DNA of 64,000 nt from Paenibacillus azoreducens (GTDB lineage: Bacteria > Bacillota > Bacilli > Paenibacillales > Paenibacillaceae), in contig NZ_AP025343.1 in assembly GCF_021654775.1 (NCBI RefSeq), positions 4,927,501-4,991,500 on the forward strand. The letters run 5' to 3'. The notes beneath the pieces were generated by a model. The model did not search any database. It was not told where the DNA came from and worked only from the letters and a program-made list of their open reading frames with translations. The translations under genes and the position numbers were made by a program. This document shows, piece after piece, positions 7,473 to 16,017 of the stretch (position 1 is the first letter of the stretch; every line of letters begins with the position of its first letter).

Positions 7473-8069
7473 TTATGCCGAAAAAATCCGCTGAAGAAGC
7501 ATCGGTTGAAGCTGTCTTCCTTCCAATGCGGCATAGCAGGCTTCGGGAATCAAGTCCATCTGAGCTACAAGCGAATTCGGCTTCTGGTGAGGATTATCCT
7601 GGCCAAAAGGCACAAAATAAATATTTTTGGCCACCAAAAGCTTGGCGATATTGGCAGCATTGAGACCAAGTCCGTCATTGGTCGAAATCGCCAGCACAAG
7701 CGGACGCAGGTTTCTCATCTGGGCCTTGGCCGCCATAAGAACCGGACTGTCAGTTATCGCGTTTGCGAGCTTGCTGGTCGTATTCCCCGTGCACGGCGCA
7801 ATGACCAGCACATCGAGCAGTTTCGACGGTCCCAACGGCTCGGCTTCAACGATGGTTGAAATGAGCTCACTGCCCGTAATATCCTTCAACCGCTGCAGCC
7901 AATTATGAGCCGTCCCGAAACGGGTATCGGTCACCTGCACCGTATTGGATACGATCGGCACCACCTTGGCTCCCTCGTCGACAAACCGCTTTACTTGCGG
8001 CATGATTTCTTCAAGCGTGCAATGAGATCCTGTGATCGCATAACCTACCGTTTTTCCCTGCCAATTCAT
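7473..8069 (-). CDS. dpaB: Dipicolinate synthase subunit B
   Basis: A 198-residue flavoprotein-fold subunit (SpoVFB). It has an early ITGSHCTLEE segment, central APCTGNTTSKLANAI and a later LAISTNDGLGLNAANI, characteristic of DpaB. With DpaA it makes dipicolinic acid from the DapA product in the mother cell during sporulation. Its ATG overlaps the dpaA stop by 4 bp. There is no visible terminator between it and dapG, so readthrough into dapG is possible. Confidence 0.95.
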   Translation of the reverse strand: MNWQGKTVGYAITGSHCTLEEIMPQVKRFVDEGAKVVPIVSNTVQVTDTRFGTAHNWLQRLKDITGSELISTIVEAEPLGPSKLLDVLVIAPCTGNTTSKLANAITDSPVLMAAKAQMRNLRPLVLAISTNDGLGLNAANIAKLLVAKNIYFVPFGQDNPHQKPNSLVAQMDLIPEACYAALEGRQLQPMLLQRIFSA

Positions 8070-8965
8070 TCTCCATCCCCCCGAGTCTTGAACTCATCCG
8101 AAATCATCTGCACCAGCGAATTCGCAATGATCGAACCAGCTGTTTTGGGAGCCACGATTCCGGGCAAACCGGGGGCAAGCAACGCCTTGATGCCCCGCTT
8201 CTCCGCATACCGGAAGTCGCATCCTCCAGGAGCGGAAGCAAGGTCAATAATGACGGTGTTTTGAGGCATTCTCGACAGGATTTGTGCTGTGACTATCATA
8301 GTCGGAATCGTATTAAAAATCAAGTCGATACTTCGCACGTAATCCGCCAAATCCCTTGTCAGAAAAGGCTCCCAGCCCATGACCTCCGCCCGGGCGAAAT
8401 CCCTTTCAGAACGGACTCCCACCTTGACTCTGGCTCCCAACCCCTGCAAACTTTTAGCCATTGTAAAACCGGTCCGGCCCAATCCAAGTACCATGCAGTC
8501 CGATCCATGTATCGTAAAATCCGTATTCTGAATAGCCATAACCAGCGCGCCTTCCGCCGTGGGAATGGAATTGCTGATCGCCACCTCATCCCGGTCCAGC
8601 AGTTCGACCAGCCTGATCTCGTGATGCGCGCATAAACTTCGTAAATAAGGTTTAGCCATGCCGGTATAAACTTTGCAGCCTCTGCGAAGTGACGCCATAT
8701 GCTCATCTTGCAGCTTTAGCGACTCATTCGAGAATTGCGTATGGATGATGCCATTGTCATCACAACCCACGACAGGAAGGACCAGGACATCCGCACCGGC
8801 GAGCAACTCGCCCGTCAGTTGATCCCTGGTCACTCCCTGGAGCTTCTCCTTCAGATTGTCAAAACCGACAACGCTGACGGTGGCATCCATTTCCGAACAT
8901 TTGCGGATCACCTCAATCTGACGCGCATCCCCGCCTAGGAATACGATTTGGACTCCTGTCAGCAT
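8066..8965 (-). CDS. dpaA: Dipicolinate synthase subunit A
   Basis: 299 residues from the chosen ATG (8963-8965), which begins MLTGVQIVFLGGDARQ as in B. subtilis SpoVFA. The upstream in-frame ATG at 9055 would add 30 residues and lacks a ribosome binding site, whereas AAAGGAGTGA lies 9 nt before 8965. The N-terminal domain binds substrate; the C-terminal half carries a nucleotide-binding GLGRTG motif and the end LLAPGLPGIVAPKTAG. It acts with DpaB in the mother cell to produce the spore core chelator dipicolinate. Confidence 0.95.
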   Translation of the reverse strand: MLTGVQIVFLGGDARQIEVIRKCSEMDATVSVVGFDNLKEKLQGVTRDQLTGELLAGADVLVLPVVGCDDNGIIHTQFSNESLKLQDEHMASLRRGCKVYTGMAKPYLRSLCAHHEIRLVELLDRDEVAISNSIPTAEGALVMAIQNTDFTIHGSDCMVLGLGRTGFTMAKSLQGLGARVKVGVRSERDFARAEVMGWEPFLTRDLADYVRSIDLIFNTIPTMIVTAQILSRMPQNTVIIDLASAPGGCDFRYAEKRGIKALLAPGLPGIVAPKTAGSIIANSLVQMISDEFKTRGDGE

Positions 8966-9001
8966 AAGGATGTCACTCCTTTCAAAAACACTGTTATGGA
9001 G

Positions 9002-9030
9002 CATCTTATGCGGGAGCCTAACATTCGGTG
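9002..9030 (-). promoter_or_regulatory. Candidate SigK promoter for dpaAB
   Basis: Minus-strand CATAAGAT (-10) preceded at 17 bp by AC, matching the late mother-cell SigK pattern (AC, then CATAnnnTA). It is about 35 nt before the dpaA start. SigK control of spoVF is known in B. subtilis; the site assignment here is inference. Confidence 0.45.
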
Positions 9031-9053
9031 AAAACGACCCCGGAAGTTTATAC

Positions 9054-9104
9054 AAAAAAAAGGTCCGCCGGCTCTTTCGCTTTCGCGTCAGTCCGGCAGA
9101 CCTT
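9054..9104 (-). terminator. Rho-independent terminator after dut
   Basis: 12-bp minus-strand stem (AAGGTCTGCCGG with CCGGCGGACCTT, one G-U pair), 21-nt loop, then eight T residues, just after the dut stop. It separates the ylxY-mlpA-dut unit from dpaAB. Confidence 0.9.
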
Positions 9105-9111
9105 GATATTT

Positions 9112-9555
9112 TTATTTACCTGTATGTCCAAACCCTCCGGCCCCGCGGACGGTTTCGGAAAGGCTATCTACTTCTTGTAGCTTAATTTGGGGAACTTCCT
9201 GGAACACCATTTGGGCGATCCGTTCATTGCGGGCGATGACAAAAGGCTCCTGCCCCAAATTGATGAGCAAAACCTTGACTTCCCCACGGTAATCGGCATC
9301 AATCGTCCCTGGCGTATTCAAGCTTGTAATGCCATGCTTCAAAGCCAGCCCGCTGCGCGGACGGATCTGCGCCTCGAGTCCTTCCGGCATCGCCAAGGCA
9401 AACCCTGTGGGAATCAACTTGCGCTCGCCAGGCTGCAGCACAACTTCTTCGTCGACAGCCGCATACAAGTCGTAACCCGAAGCTCCGGAGGACATTTTCT
9501 CCGGCAGCTTGACATCGTCATGTCCCGGAAGCTTAAGAATTTGTACGTAATGCAA
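9112..9555 (-). CDS. dut: dUTP diphosphatase
   Basis: A 147-residue trimeric-type dUTPase that hydrolyses dUTP to dUMP, keeping uracil out of DNA. All five family motifs are visible: [30 protein letters not shown] (with the catalytic Asp), ERIAQMVF and the C-terminal arm [10 protein letters not shown]. The start overlaps the mlpA 3' end by 23 bp, so it is coupled to mlpA. In B. subtilis this interval holds ymxH, not a dUTPase, so the location is a lineage difference. Confidence 0.95.
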   Translation of the reverse strand: MHYVQILKLPGHDDVKLPEKMSSGASGYDLYAAVDEEVVLQPGERKLIPTGFALAMPEGLEAQIRPRSGLALKHGITSLNTPGTIDADYRGEVKVLLINLGQEPFVIARNERIAQMVFQEVPQIKLQEVDSLSETVRGAGGFGHTGK

Positions 9556-10801
9556 TCAAATCATCCCTTCTAAGTCCAACAATCGCTTTATCCGATGCCC
9601 CGACCATAGCCAATGCGAAAGGCACGCTGAACATGCGGTCCAGTACGGCGTCGACATCCTTCATGCTGACATTCTCAATTTTTTCGATCATTTCATCCAA
9701 AGAATAATGTTTTCCAAGCATAAGCTCGTTTTTGCCCAAACGATTCATCCGGCTCCCGGTTCCCTCCAGGCTCAAAATCAAGCTGCCCTTCAGCTGCTCT
9801 TTCCCCTTCCGAAGTTCATCTTCCGAAATGCCGCATCTAGCGATATCGGCCAAAACCTCTTTGCTCAAATCAAGCACTTCTTTGGTTTGTTTTGGCGCCG
9901 TTCCAGCATATACCGTAAACAAGCCGCTATCTTCATTGGAGCTGTGATAGGAATATACGGAATAGGCGAGCCCTTTCTTTTCACGGATTTCCTGGAATAG
10001 TCTCGAACTCATGCCCCCGCCGATGGCGTTGTTCAACAATATCATGGCGTATTGAAGCGGATCATGGATCGAACACCCCGGCAAAGACAGACAGATGTGA
10101 TTTTGCTCCGTCTTCTTTTTATGGTAAAGCAGGTCACTGTGGAAGCCTGGAGCCGCTATTTCCTTGACTTCTTTATGGTTCGCAAAATGGCCGAAGTGGC
10201 GCTCCAACAGGTCGACTATCGAGTCGTCGATATTGCCCGCCACGCTGATCACCGTATTCTCAACCGTATAATGCTCATCCATATATGCCCGAAGCTCTGC
10301 CGGCCCCATCGGATCAAGCTGCTGTCTTGTCCCCAAAATCGGGTATGCAAGCGGATGGCCCCCGTAAACTGCTTTTGCCATCAAATCATGCACCAGATCA
10401 TCCGGCGTGTCTTCGTACATGGATATTTCCTCGAGAATTACATTTTTCTCTTTGGCCAATTCGCCTTCATCCATCGCCGAACGGAAGAACATATCGGACA
10501 GCACATCCACCGCAATCGGCAAATGCTCATCCAGCACCTTGGCATAAAAACATGTATATTCCTTCGACGTAAATGCATTGACATTGCCGCCGATGGCGTC
10601 GAACTGCTCCGCTATGTCTTTGGCGTCAAACCGCTCCGTGCCTTTAAAGAGCATATGCTCGATAAAATGCGAGACGCCATTATTATCTTCCGTTTCATGC
10701 CGCGACCCCGTTTTTACCCAAATACCAAAAGAAACCGACCGGCACGTCGGTATTTTTTCCATTACTACTCTTAGGCCATTGGTTAGCTTTATTTTTTTCA
10801 C
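9533..10801 (-). CDS. mlpA: M16-family zinc protease MlpA
   Basis: A 422-residue insulinase/processing-peptidase homologue. The inverted zinc motif HFIEH (His45, Glu48, His49) is followed by the distal Glu region (EKNVILEE). The second half is the usual M16 C-terminal domain without a zinc motif. B. subtilis MlpA (YmxG) affects extracellular protease expression; cytoplasmic, since no signal peptide is seen. The GTG start follows AGGAGGG by 8 nt. It sits between ylxY and dut, all on one likely transcript. Confidence 0.92.
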   Translation of the reverse strand: MKKIKLTNGLRVVMEKIPTCRSVSFGIWVKTGSRHETEDNNGVSHFIEHMLFKGTERFDAKDIAEQFDAIGGNVNAFTSKEYTCFYAKVLDEHLPIAVDVLSDMFFRSAMDEGELAKEKNVILEEISMYEDTPDDLVHDLMAKAVYGGHPLAYPILGTRQQLDPMGPAELRAYMDEHYTVENTVISVAGNIDDSIVDLLERHFGHFANHKEVKEIAAPGFHSDLLYHKKKTEQNHICLSLPGCSIHDPLQYAMILLNNAIGGGMSSRLFQEIREKKGLAYSVYSYHSSNEDSGLFTVYAGTAPKQTKEVLDLSKEVLADIARCGISEDELRKGKEQLKGSLILSLEGTGSRMNRLGKNELMLGKHYSLDEMIEKIENVSMKDVDAVLDRMFSVPFALAMVGASDKAIVGLRRDDLIALRTNS

Positions 10802-10878
10802 ACGAAAGGCCCTCCTAAAATGATATCAATCCACTGGCTTTAACGCATCCCCTATCCTACCAAAAAACAGAGTGCCAC

Positions 10879-11868
10879 TCAACCGTTTGGCGGAATTATT
10901 CGTTCGGGGGACAGCGTTTGCCCGACCGTTCCCGGGATCAGCCCTTTTTCCTTGATTGTCTGGATCATGCCCTGCAGCGCTTTGGAAGAGGAAGCGGTCG
11001 GATGCATCAAAATAAGCGAGCCCGCCGAAACCCTCTTCGATATTTTAGTTATGACGGACTCTGGAGGAGGGTTCTTCCAATCCACCGTATCCAATGTCCA
11101 AAGAACGGTTTTCAGACCAAGACTATGGGCGATTTGAACCGTTTGCCGGTTAAAGTCGCCCGAAGGCGGCGCAAACCATTTATTGTGGACGCCCAGACTT
11201 TCTTTGAGCAGCTTCTGCGTCTTGCTGATCTCCAATGAGGCTCTATATTCGCTAAGCTGGCTCATGTTCGGATGCGTGTAGGCATGATTTTCAAGTTCGT
11301 GACCGCGTTTTTGGATTTCCTTCGCGAGTTCGGGATTTTTCTTCAACCAGCTGCCATCAAAAAAGAAGGTAGCCTTTACCTTCTCTTTATCCAAAACATC
11401 CAGCATGGGAACGATGAATTCATTCCCCCAAGCGACATTAATCATCAATGCAACCATGGGCTTTTTGGGATTTCCCCGGTAAATAGGCTCCGCCCCCAGG
11501 TCATCCAGTTTCACTTTAGGCGGAATTTGCCTGTAAACATATGTAATCGGATTCGAGACTCCAGCCGCTTTCGCTTGCTTATAAGTCTCCTCCACATCGA
11601 TTTCCAATCCATTATAACCCGGAATCGCCTTCCACACCCGGTCAAGGACCGCATCTACCGGCTGAATCCGGGTCTCTTCCCTTTTCTGCAAAATTTGTTT
11701 ATAAAGAGGATCCTGCGTTGGATCGTCCGATAAGGTTCCCATCGTAGCCACGGCCATAACAGGCTGCTTTCCGGCTTCACGAAAATATTCTCCGACAGCG
11801 CCGGTTCGGGCGATTCCTATTACGATCGCAACACACGCCAGCAATACCGCAATCTTTCTTCCATTCAT
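10879..11868 (-). CDS. ylxY: YlxY-like polysaccharide deacetylase-fold protein, probably sporulation-linked
   Basis: 329 residues: N-terminal signal/anchor helix (about 5-22), linker, then a NodB-fold domain from about residue 140. The usual catalytic TFDDG is replaced by MINVAWGNE, losing the Asp pair, while later elements (KATFFFDG, NHAYTHPN, APPSGDF, HPTASS) remain. That substitution is shared by the YlxY sporulation subfamily as I recall it, so the protein may bind rather than deacetylate glycan, or use altered chemistry. TAAGGAG precedes the ATG. Extracytoplasmic location is likely. It heads the mlpA-dut group. Confidence 0.88.
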   Translation of the reverse strand: MNGRKIAVLLACVAIVIGIARTGAVGEYFREAGKQPVMAVATMGTLSDDPTQDPLYKQILQKREETRIQPVDAVLDRVWKAIPGYNGLEIDVEETYKQAKAAGVSNPITYVYRQIPPKVKLDDLGAEPIYRGNPKKPMVALMINVAWGNEFIVPMLDVLDKEKVKATFFFDGSWLKKNPELAKEIQKRGHELENHAYTHPNMSQLSEYRASLEISKTQKLLKESLGVHNKWFAPPSGDFNRQTVQIAHSLGLKTVLWTLDTVDWKNPPPESVITKISKRVSAGSLILMHPTASSSKALQGMIQTIKEKGLIPGTVGQTLSPERIIPPNG

Positions 11869-11899
11869 AACCCGCTCAACTCCTTACCCACTTTGTCCC

Positions 11900-11928
11900 A
11901 TCATATGAACAAGTCCAATGGAATATGA
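11900..11928 (-). promoter_or_regulatory. Candidate SigE promoter for ylxY
   Basis: Minus-strand TCATATT, 14-bp spacer, CATATGAT, close to the early mother-cell SigE consensus (ATATT, then CATACAnT). It lies about 32 nt before the ylxY start and after the pnp terminator. Inference from sequence. Confidence 0.5.
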
Positions 11929-11973
11929 ATACGAGGAAGCTGAAGCTCGGCAAAGAAGATTCCGCGATATTTG

Positions 11974-12009
11974 AAAAAAAAGAGCCAGAAGTGATTACGT
12001 TCTGCCTCT
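11974..12009 (-). terminator. Rho-independent terminator after pnp
   Basis: Ten-position minus-strand stem with one G-G mismatch (AGAGGCAGAA with TTCTGGCTCT), 9-nt loop, then a run of at least seven T residues. Confidence 0.8.
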
Positions 12010-12067
12010 TTCACAAAGACCAACCCGGCCCTCGTTTGCTTGTTATAAAATTGAATGCCAAACAGCC

Positions 12068-14164
12068 TTACGCCTTGGATTCTGCCGTCAATACCGCTTT
12101 GCGGGACAAATTAATCCGGCCCTGTTGGTCGATTTCGGTTACCTTTACGGTAATCGAGTCTCCGATCGCTACGACGTCTTCAACCTTAGCTACACGCTCT
12201 GTGGACAATTGGGAAATATGAACAAGGCCTTCCTTGTTTGGCAAAATTTCCACGAATGCCCCGAATTTTTCGATCCGTTTTACGGTACCGACATAAATTT
12301 CGCCAACCTGTACCTCGCGAACGATGCCTTCGATAATCGAACGAGCCTTTTGATTCATTTCTTCATTGGAAGAGGCAATGAATACGCGGCCATCCTGCTC
12401 AATATCAATTTTAACGCCTGTTTCCTCAATGATTTTGTTAATGATTTTGCCGCCCGCGCCAATGACATCACGAATTTTATCCGGATTGATGTTCATCACG
12501 ATAATTTTAGGCGCATAAGGAGACAAGGTTTCCCTTGGCTTCTGGATGGTTTCCATCATCTTGCCCAGAATGAACATGCGTCCTTCTCTGGCCTGTTTCA
12601 ATGCATCCTGCAAAATTTGGCGGTCAATGCCGTCAATTTTGATGTCCATTTGAATAGCCGTTACGCCTTCGGAAGTGCCAGCCACCTTGAAGTCCATATC
12701 GCCGAGATGGTCTTCCATCCCCTGGATATCCGTCAAAATGGATACATGTTCACCATCTTTGATCAGACCCATGGCAACGCCTGCAACCGGAGCTTTGATC
12801 GGTACGCCGGCATCCATCATAGCCAGCGTGCTTGCGCAAATACTTGCTTGGGAAGTCGAACCGTTGGATTCCAGAACTTCGGATACCAGACGAATTGTAT
12901 ACGGGAATTCCGTTTCCGAAGGAATCACTTTCGACAACGCTCTTTCTCCAAGCGCGCCATGACCGATTTCGCGGCGTCCCGGAGCACGAAGCGGACGAGC
13001 TTCGCCTACGCTGAAAGGCGGGAAATTGTAGTGGTGCATAAAGCGTTTGGTTTCCTGCAAGTCGATTCCGTCCAGAATTTGTACGTCGCCAAGCGCTCCA
13101 AGCGTACATACGCTAAGCGCCTGCGTTTGTCCACGCGTGAACAGACCGGTGCCATGTGTCCGCGGCAAAATGCTTGTATCGCATTCGATTGGACGGATCT
13201 CATCCAGTTTGCGGCCGTCAGGACGGACTTTGTCATGCGTAATCAAACGTCTAACTTCTTCTTTTACAATATCATGCAGCACTTCTTTGACATCGCTCAA
13301 GAGCTCTGGCGTCTCTATGTATTGCTGTTCAAAGTAAGATACCGTTTCATCGTTAATGGCATCAATCGCATCCTGGCGGGCATGCTTTTCGGCAATGCGG
13401 ACTGCTTCAACCAAACGGGATTCTGCATATGCGCGAACCTGTTTGTTTACTTCAGCATCAACCGCATGGAGTTTGACTTCCATTTTAGGTTTGCCGGCTT
13501 TTCCGACCAGTTCTTCGATAACCGTAACAATCTTCTTGATTTCCTCATGACCGAACATGATCGCTTCGAGCATGACTTCTTCAGGCACTTCATTCGCTTC
13601 GGCTTCGACCATCATAATCGCGTCTTTTGTACCGGCGACCACAACGTACACGTCGCTGATTTCCTGCTGCGCAATGTTCGGGTTGATGATGAATTGTCCG
13701 TCCACGCGGCCAACCACCACGCCTCCGATCGGTCCATTAAACGGCACGTCGGAGATGCTTAGTGCTGCCGAGGTTCCGATCATCGCCGCAATTTCCGGGG
13801 AGCAGTCCTGATCCACGCTCATAACGAGATTAAGGACTTGTACATCATTGCGGAATCCTTCCGGGAAAAGCGGGCGGATCGGGCGGTCGGTAAGACGGCT
13901 CGCGAGAATGGCTTTTTCGCTCGGGCGTCCTTCACGTTTGATGAAACCTCCCGGAATTTTGCCTACCGCATACAATCTTTCCTCGTAATTTACTGTCAAC
14001 GGGAAGAAATCCAAATCTTTAGGTTCACTGGAAGCAGTCACAGTACAAAGAACAGCGGTTTCCCCATAACGGACCATTACGGCTGCATTGGCCTGCTTGG
14101 CGAGTCGTCCGGTTTCAAGAATCAAGGTTCTTCCGCCTAACTGCATTTCGACACGACTTTCCAT
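12068..14164 (-). CDS. pnp: Polyribonucleotide nucleotidyltransferase (PNPase)
   Basis: 698 residues from the ATG at 14162-14164, chosen because AAGGAGGGATTTC immediately precedes it and the family begins near here; an upstream in-frame start at 14182 lies within that site. Domains in order: RNase PH-like 1 (about 10-140), helical linker, RNase PH-like 2 (about 310-540), KH ([13 protein letters not shown]) and S1 ([15 protein letters not shown]). It degrades RNA 3'-5' phosphorolytically, working with RNase J and others in decay. It follows rpsO, separated by a terminator and a family 2 repeat. Confidence 0.97.
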   Translation of the reverse strand: MESRVEMQLGGRTLILETGRLAKQANAAVMVRYGETAVLCTVTASSEPKDLDFFPLTVNYEERLYAVGKIPGGFIKREGRPSEKAILASRLTDRPIRPLFPEGFRNDVQVLNLVMSVDQDCSPEIAAMIGTSAALSISDVPFNGPIGGVVVGRVDGQFIINPNIAQQEISDVYVVVAGTKDAIMMVEAEANEVPEEVMLEAIMFGHEEIKKIVTVIEELVGKAGKPKMEVKLHAVDAEVNKQVRAYAESRLVEAVRIAEKHARQDAIDAINDETVSYFEQQYIETPELLSDVKEVLHDIVKEEVRRLITHDKVRPDGRKLDEIRPIECDTSILPRTHGTGLFTRGQTQALSVCTLGALGDVQILDGIDLQETKRFMHHYNFPPFSVGEARPLRAPGRREIGHGALGERALSKVIPSETEFPYTIRLVSEVLESNGSTSQASICASTLAMMDAGVPIKAPVAGVAMGLIKDGEHVSILTDIQGMEDHLGDMDFKVAGTSEGVTAIQMDIKIDGIDRQILQDALKQAREGRMFILGKMMETIQKPRETLSPYAPKIIVMNINPDKIRDVIGAGGKIINKIIEETGVKIDIEQDGRVFIASSNEEMNQKARSIIEGIVREVQVGEIYVGTVKRIEKFGAFVEILPNKEGLVHISQLSTERVAKVEDVVAIGDSITVKVTEIDQQGRINLSRKAVLTAESKA

Positions 14165-14217
14165 GAAATCCCTCCTTTTCATTACACATTATTCCCATGT
14201 TTGGGTGAATTCATTTA

Positions 14218-14329
14218 AGAGGTTGTTCAAAAAGTCTTAGCTTCATCCCATTCAAGCGTTTTGAAAAAACGCACTTCAGAAGCATTGCTTCGGTGCTGAA
14301 AACCGACCTTTTTGAACATGTACTTTAAG
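14218..14329. repeat. Dispersed repeat family 2, copy a
   Basis: About 112 bp with complementary ends: plus strand GAGGTTGTTCAAAAAGTC at the left and GACCTTTTTGAACA plus tgtactttaag at the right. The inside carries GCGTTTTGAAAAAACGC, a 7-bp hairpin. It is similar to 15829-16011 and 52301-52404. It lies between the rpsO terminator and the pnp ribosome binding site. Confidence 0.8.
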
Positions 14330-14335
14330 GCCTGC

Positions 14336-14403
14336 ATAAAAAGCAACCCGGTTGCACCGCTGTCACTCCTAAAAGGACAAACGGTGAACAACCAGGCTGC
14401 TTT
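14336..14403 (-). terminator. Rho-independent terminator after rpsO
   Basis: Long imperfect minus-strand stem (about AAGCAGCCTGGTTG...CACCG with CGGTG...GGGTTGCTT) around a 20-nt loop, ending in five T residues, about 20 nt after the rpsO stop. Partial readthrough into pnp is possible, as no clear pnp promoter was found. Confidence 0.7.
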
Positions 14404-14421
14404 AAGTAGACCATACGGATA

Positions 14422-14691
14422 TTAACGACGCAATCCGAGTTTTTCAATCAGAGCGCTGTAGCGTTTAACATCTTTGTTTTTCAAGTATGCCAACAGCTTA
14501 CGGCGTTGGCCGACCATTTTCAGCAATCCGCGGCGGGAATGATGATCTTTCTTGTGCGTACGCAAGTGGTCAGTCAGGTTCGTAATGTTCTCCGTAAGGA
14601 TAGCAATTTGCACCTCTGGGGATCCTGTATCGGACTCATGAGTTTTGTGCTCTTCAATCAGTTGTTGTTTGCGTTCTTGAGTCAATGCCAT
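14422..14691 (-). CDS. rpsO: Ribosomal protein S15
   Basis: 89 residues from ATG 14689-14691 ([16 protein letters not shown]), the standard S15 length; AAGGAGGTGAACAGG precedes it, and the in-frame start 9 nt upstream lies within that site. The conserved features [28 protein letters not shown] and LLAYLK are all present. It binds 16S rRNA in the 30S platform. Its 5' leader of about 100 nt (see promoter) is long enough for S15 autoregulation, which is known in other bacteria. Confidence 0.98.
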   Translation of the reverse strand: MALTQERKQQLIEEHKTHESDTGSPEVQIAILTENITNLTDHLRTHKKDHHSRRGLLKMVGQRRKLLAYLKNKDVKRYSALIEKLGLRR

Positions 14692-14798
14692 CCTGTTCAC
14701 CTCCTTAAAAATAGATAATCGCCGTTAGCCTCGTTACCGTCGGTGAGATCGCGTAACCAAGCCAAGGTTATTGGCCGCTGTCTCCAGCGACGTTTATC

Positions 14799-14828
14799 AG
14801 TATAGCATACTTCGCGGCAAAAAGTAAA
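14799..14828 (-). promoter_or_regulatory. Promoter for rpsO
   Basis: Minus-strand TGC-TATACT extended -10 (TATACT at 14799-14804) with a weak TTTACT -35 (14823-14828), 18-bp spacer. The roughly 100-nt leader to rpsO contains GGTTA/TAACC and other short complementary segments that could fold; whether S15 binds it cannot be told from sequence. Confidence 0.6.
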
Positions 14829-14843
14829 TGTTAGCAAGGCCGA

Positions 14844-15791
14844 TTATTGGGACGAGTATAAAATCTCTCTGGCCTTCCCTGCATCGGCCTGAATTTGAGC
14901 GACCAGCTCCTGGATGGAAGGGAATTTCCGTTCCGACCGGATATAGGAAACCAAATCTACCGTTAGCTCCTCGCCGTAAATATCACGGTCAAAATCCAAG
15001 AGATGAACCTCAAAGCTAGGTAAAGTTACACCCTCCTGAAACGTCGGCTTGACCCCCAAGTTCATAACGCCAGACAGCCACTGCCCCTGGACCAGCGTGC
15101 GGACGGCATATACGCCTTTTGCCGGAACGACGTATTTATCGATCAATCGAAGATTTGCTGTTGGAAAACCGATGGTTCTCCCCCGCTTGTCGCCATCAAC
15201 CACTACGCCGCGCAAACGATAAGGACGTCCGAGCAAACGGTTCGCTTCTTCCACCTCGCCGCTTTGCAGGGCTTTGCGGATTGCGGAACTGCTCACCTTT
15301 TCGCCTCCCTGCTCGAAGGGCGGGATAACTTCCACATCCATGCTGCCCCCGCCGAGCTCACGCAGCGTTTCGGCGTGGCCAGCGCCCTTGTAGCCGAAGC
15401 GGAAGTCAAAACCGACGATAGCCGTTTTGACTTTCAGCGCAAGCAGCATTCCGTCCACAAAAGTTTGCGGACTCAGCTCGGAAAAAACTTCGCTGAATTC
15501 CACTATATAGAGAAGGTCTACGCCCAATCGAGCCATCATTTCCTGTTTTTCCTTCAGAGGCGTCAAATTCCCTTCGTAATTCCCTTTCTTCATCACATCC
15601 TTGGGATGCGGATGAAAAGTCATTACCGCGCACGGAAGCCCTTGCTGCTTCGCCAGCCTGACAGCTGAGGAAATGACGCTTGCATGTCCCTGATGCACGC
15701 CGTCGAATTGTCCGATAGCCACAACTTGCGGTTCCGCATACTCTTGGGTAATGCCGACGGACAGGGGATAGGATAAATTGATAGTCTTCAC
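14844..15791 (-). CDS. ribF: Bifunctional riboflavin kinase / FAD synthetase
   Basis: A 315-residue two-domain enzyme that phosphorylates riboflavin to FMN and adenylylates FMN to FAD. The N-terminal nucleotidyltransferase shows GQFDGVHQGH and later SSSAIRKAL; the C-terminal flavokinase shows RGRTIGFPTAN and VMNLGVKPTF. The GTG start follows AGGTGAGAACGCT. It is downstream of truB, separated by a 183-bp family 2 repeat. No FMN riboswitch precedes it. Confidence 0.96.
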   Translation of the reverse strand: MKTINLSYPLSVGITQEYAEPQVVAIGQFDGVHQGHASVISSAVRLAKQQGLPCAVMTFHPHPKDVMKKGNYEGNLTPLKEKQEMMARLGVDLLYIVEFSEVFSELSPQTFVDGMLLALKVKTAIVGFDFRFGYKGAGHAETLRELGGGSMDVEVIPPFEQGGEKVSSSAIRKALQSGEVEEANRLLGRPYRLRGVVVDGDKRGRTIGFPTANLRLIDKYVVPAKGVYAVRTLVQGQWLSGVMNLGVKPTFQEGVTLPSFEVHLLDFDRDIYGEELTVDLVSYIRSERKFPSIQELVAQIQADAGKAREILYSSQ

Positions 15792-15828
15792 AGCGTTCTC
15801 ACCTGCAATTCGATTTTGTTATCCATAT

Positions 15829-16011
15829 AGAGGTTGTTCAAAAAGTCCGCTTTTGATCACGAAGTGAATCAGGAAGCGGGCTCGGCATCGAATCTTGAAT
15901 TCAGCCGGGCCTTCCGGTGCTCACGTACCTAAACGTACGCTCCGCTCCTCAGTCCCTAGCTTCATTCAACCTTCTCGGTGCTGAAAACCGACCTTTTTGA
16001 ACACGCACTTA
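15829..16011. repeat. Dispersed repeat family 2, copy b (longest)
   Basis: About 183 bp with the same ends as the 14218 and 52301 copies (GAGGTTGTTCAAAAAGTC ... GACCTTTTTGAACACG). It contains an extra middle segment with a GTACG-type palindrome (plus strand CGTACCTAAACGTACG). It starts about 7 nt after the truB stop and ends about 38 nt before ribF. No open frame of substance. Confidence 0.82.
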
Positions 16012-16017
16012 TAGAAA

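Noticed and set aside
8966-9055. A 30-residue longer N-terminus of DpaA
   Set aside because: No ribosome binding site at the upstream ATG, and the extension would span the candidate SigK promoter.
12125-13762. A 545-codon plus-strand open frame opposite pnp
   Set aside because: Antisense shadow of a highly conserved gene; composition rich in Phe, Asn and His as expected for a complement of PNPase codons.
15792-16017. An FMN riboswitch upstream of ribF
   Set aside because: The spacer is a family 2 repeat, without the RFN element core.
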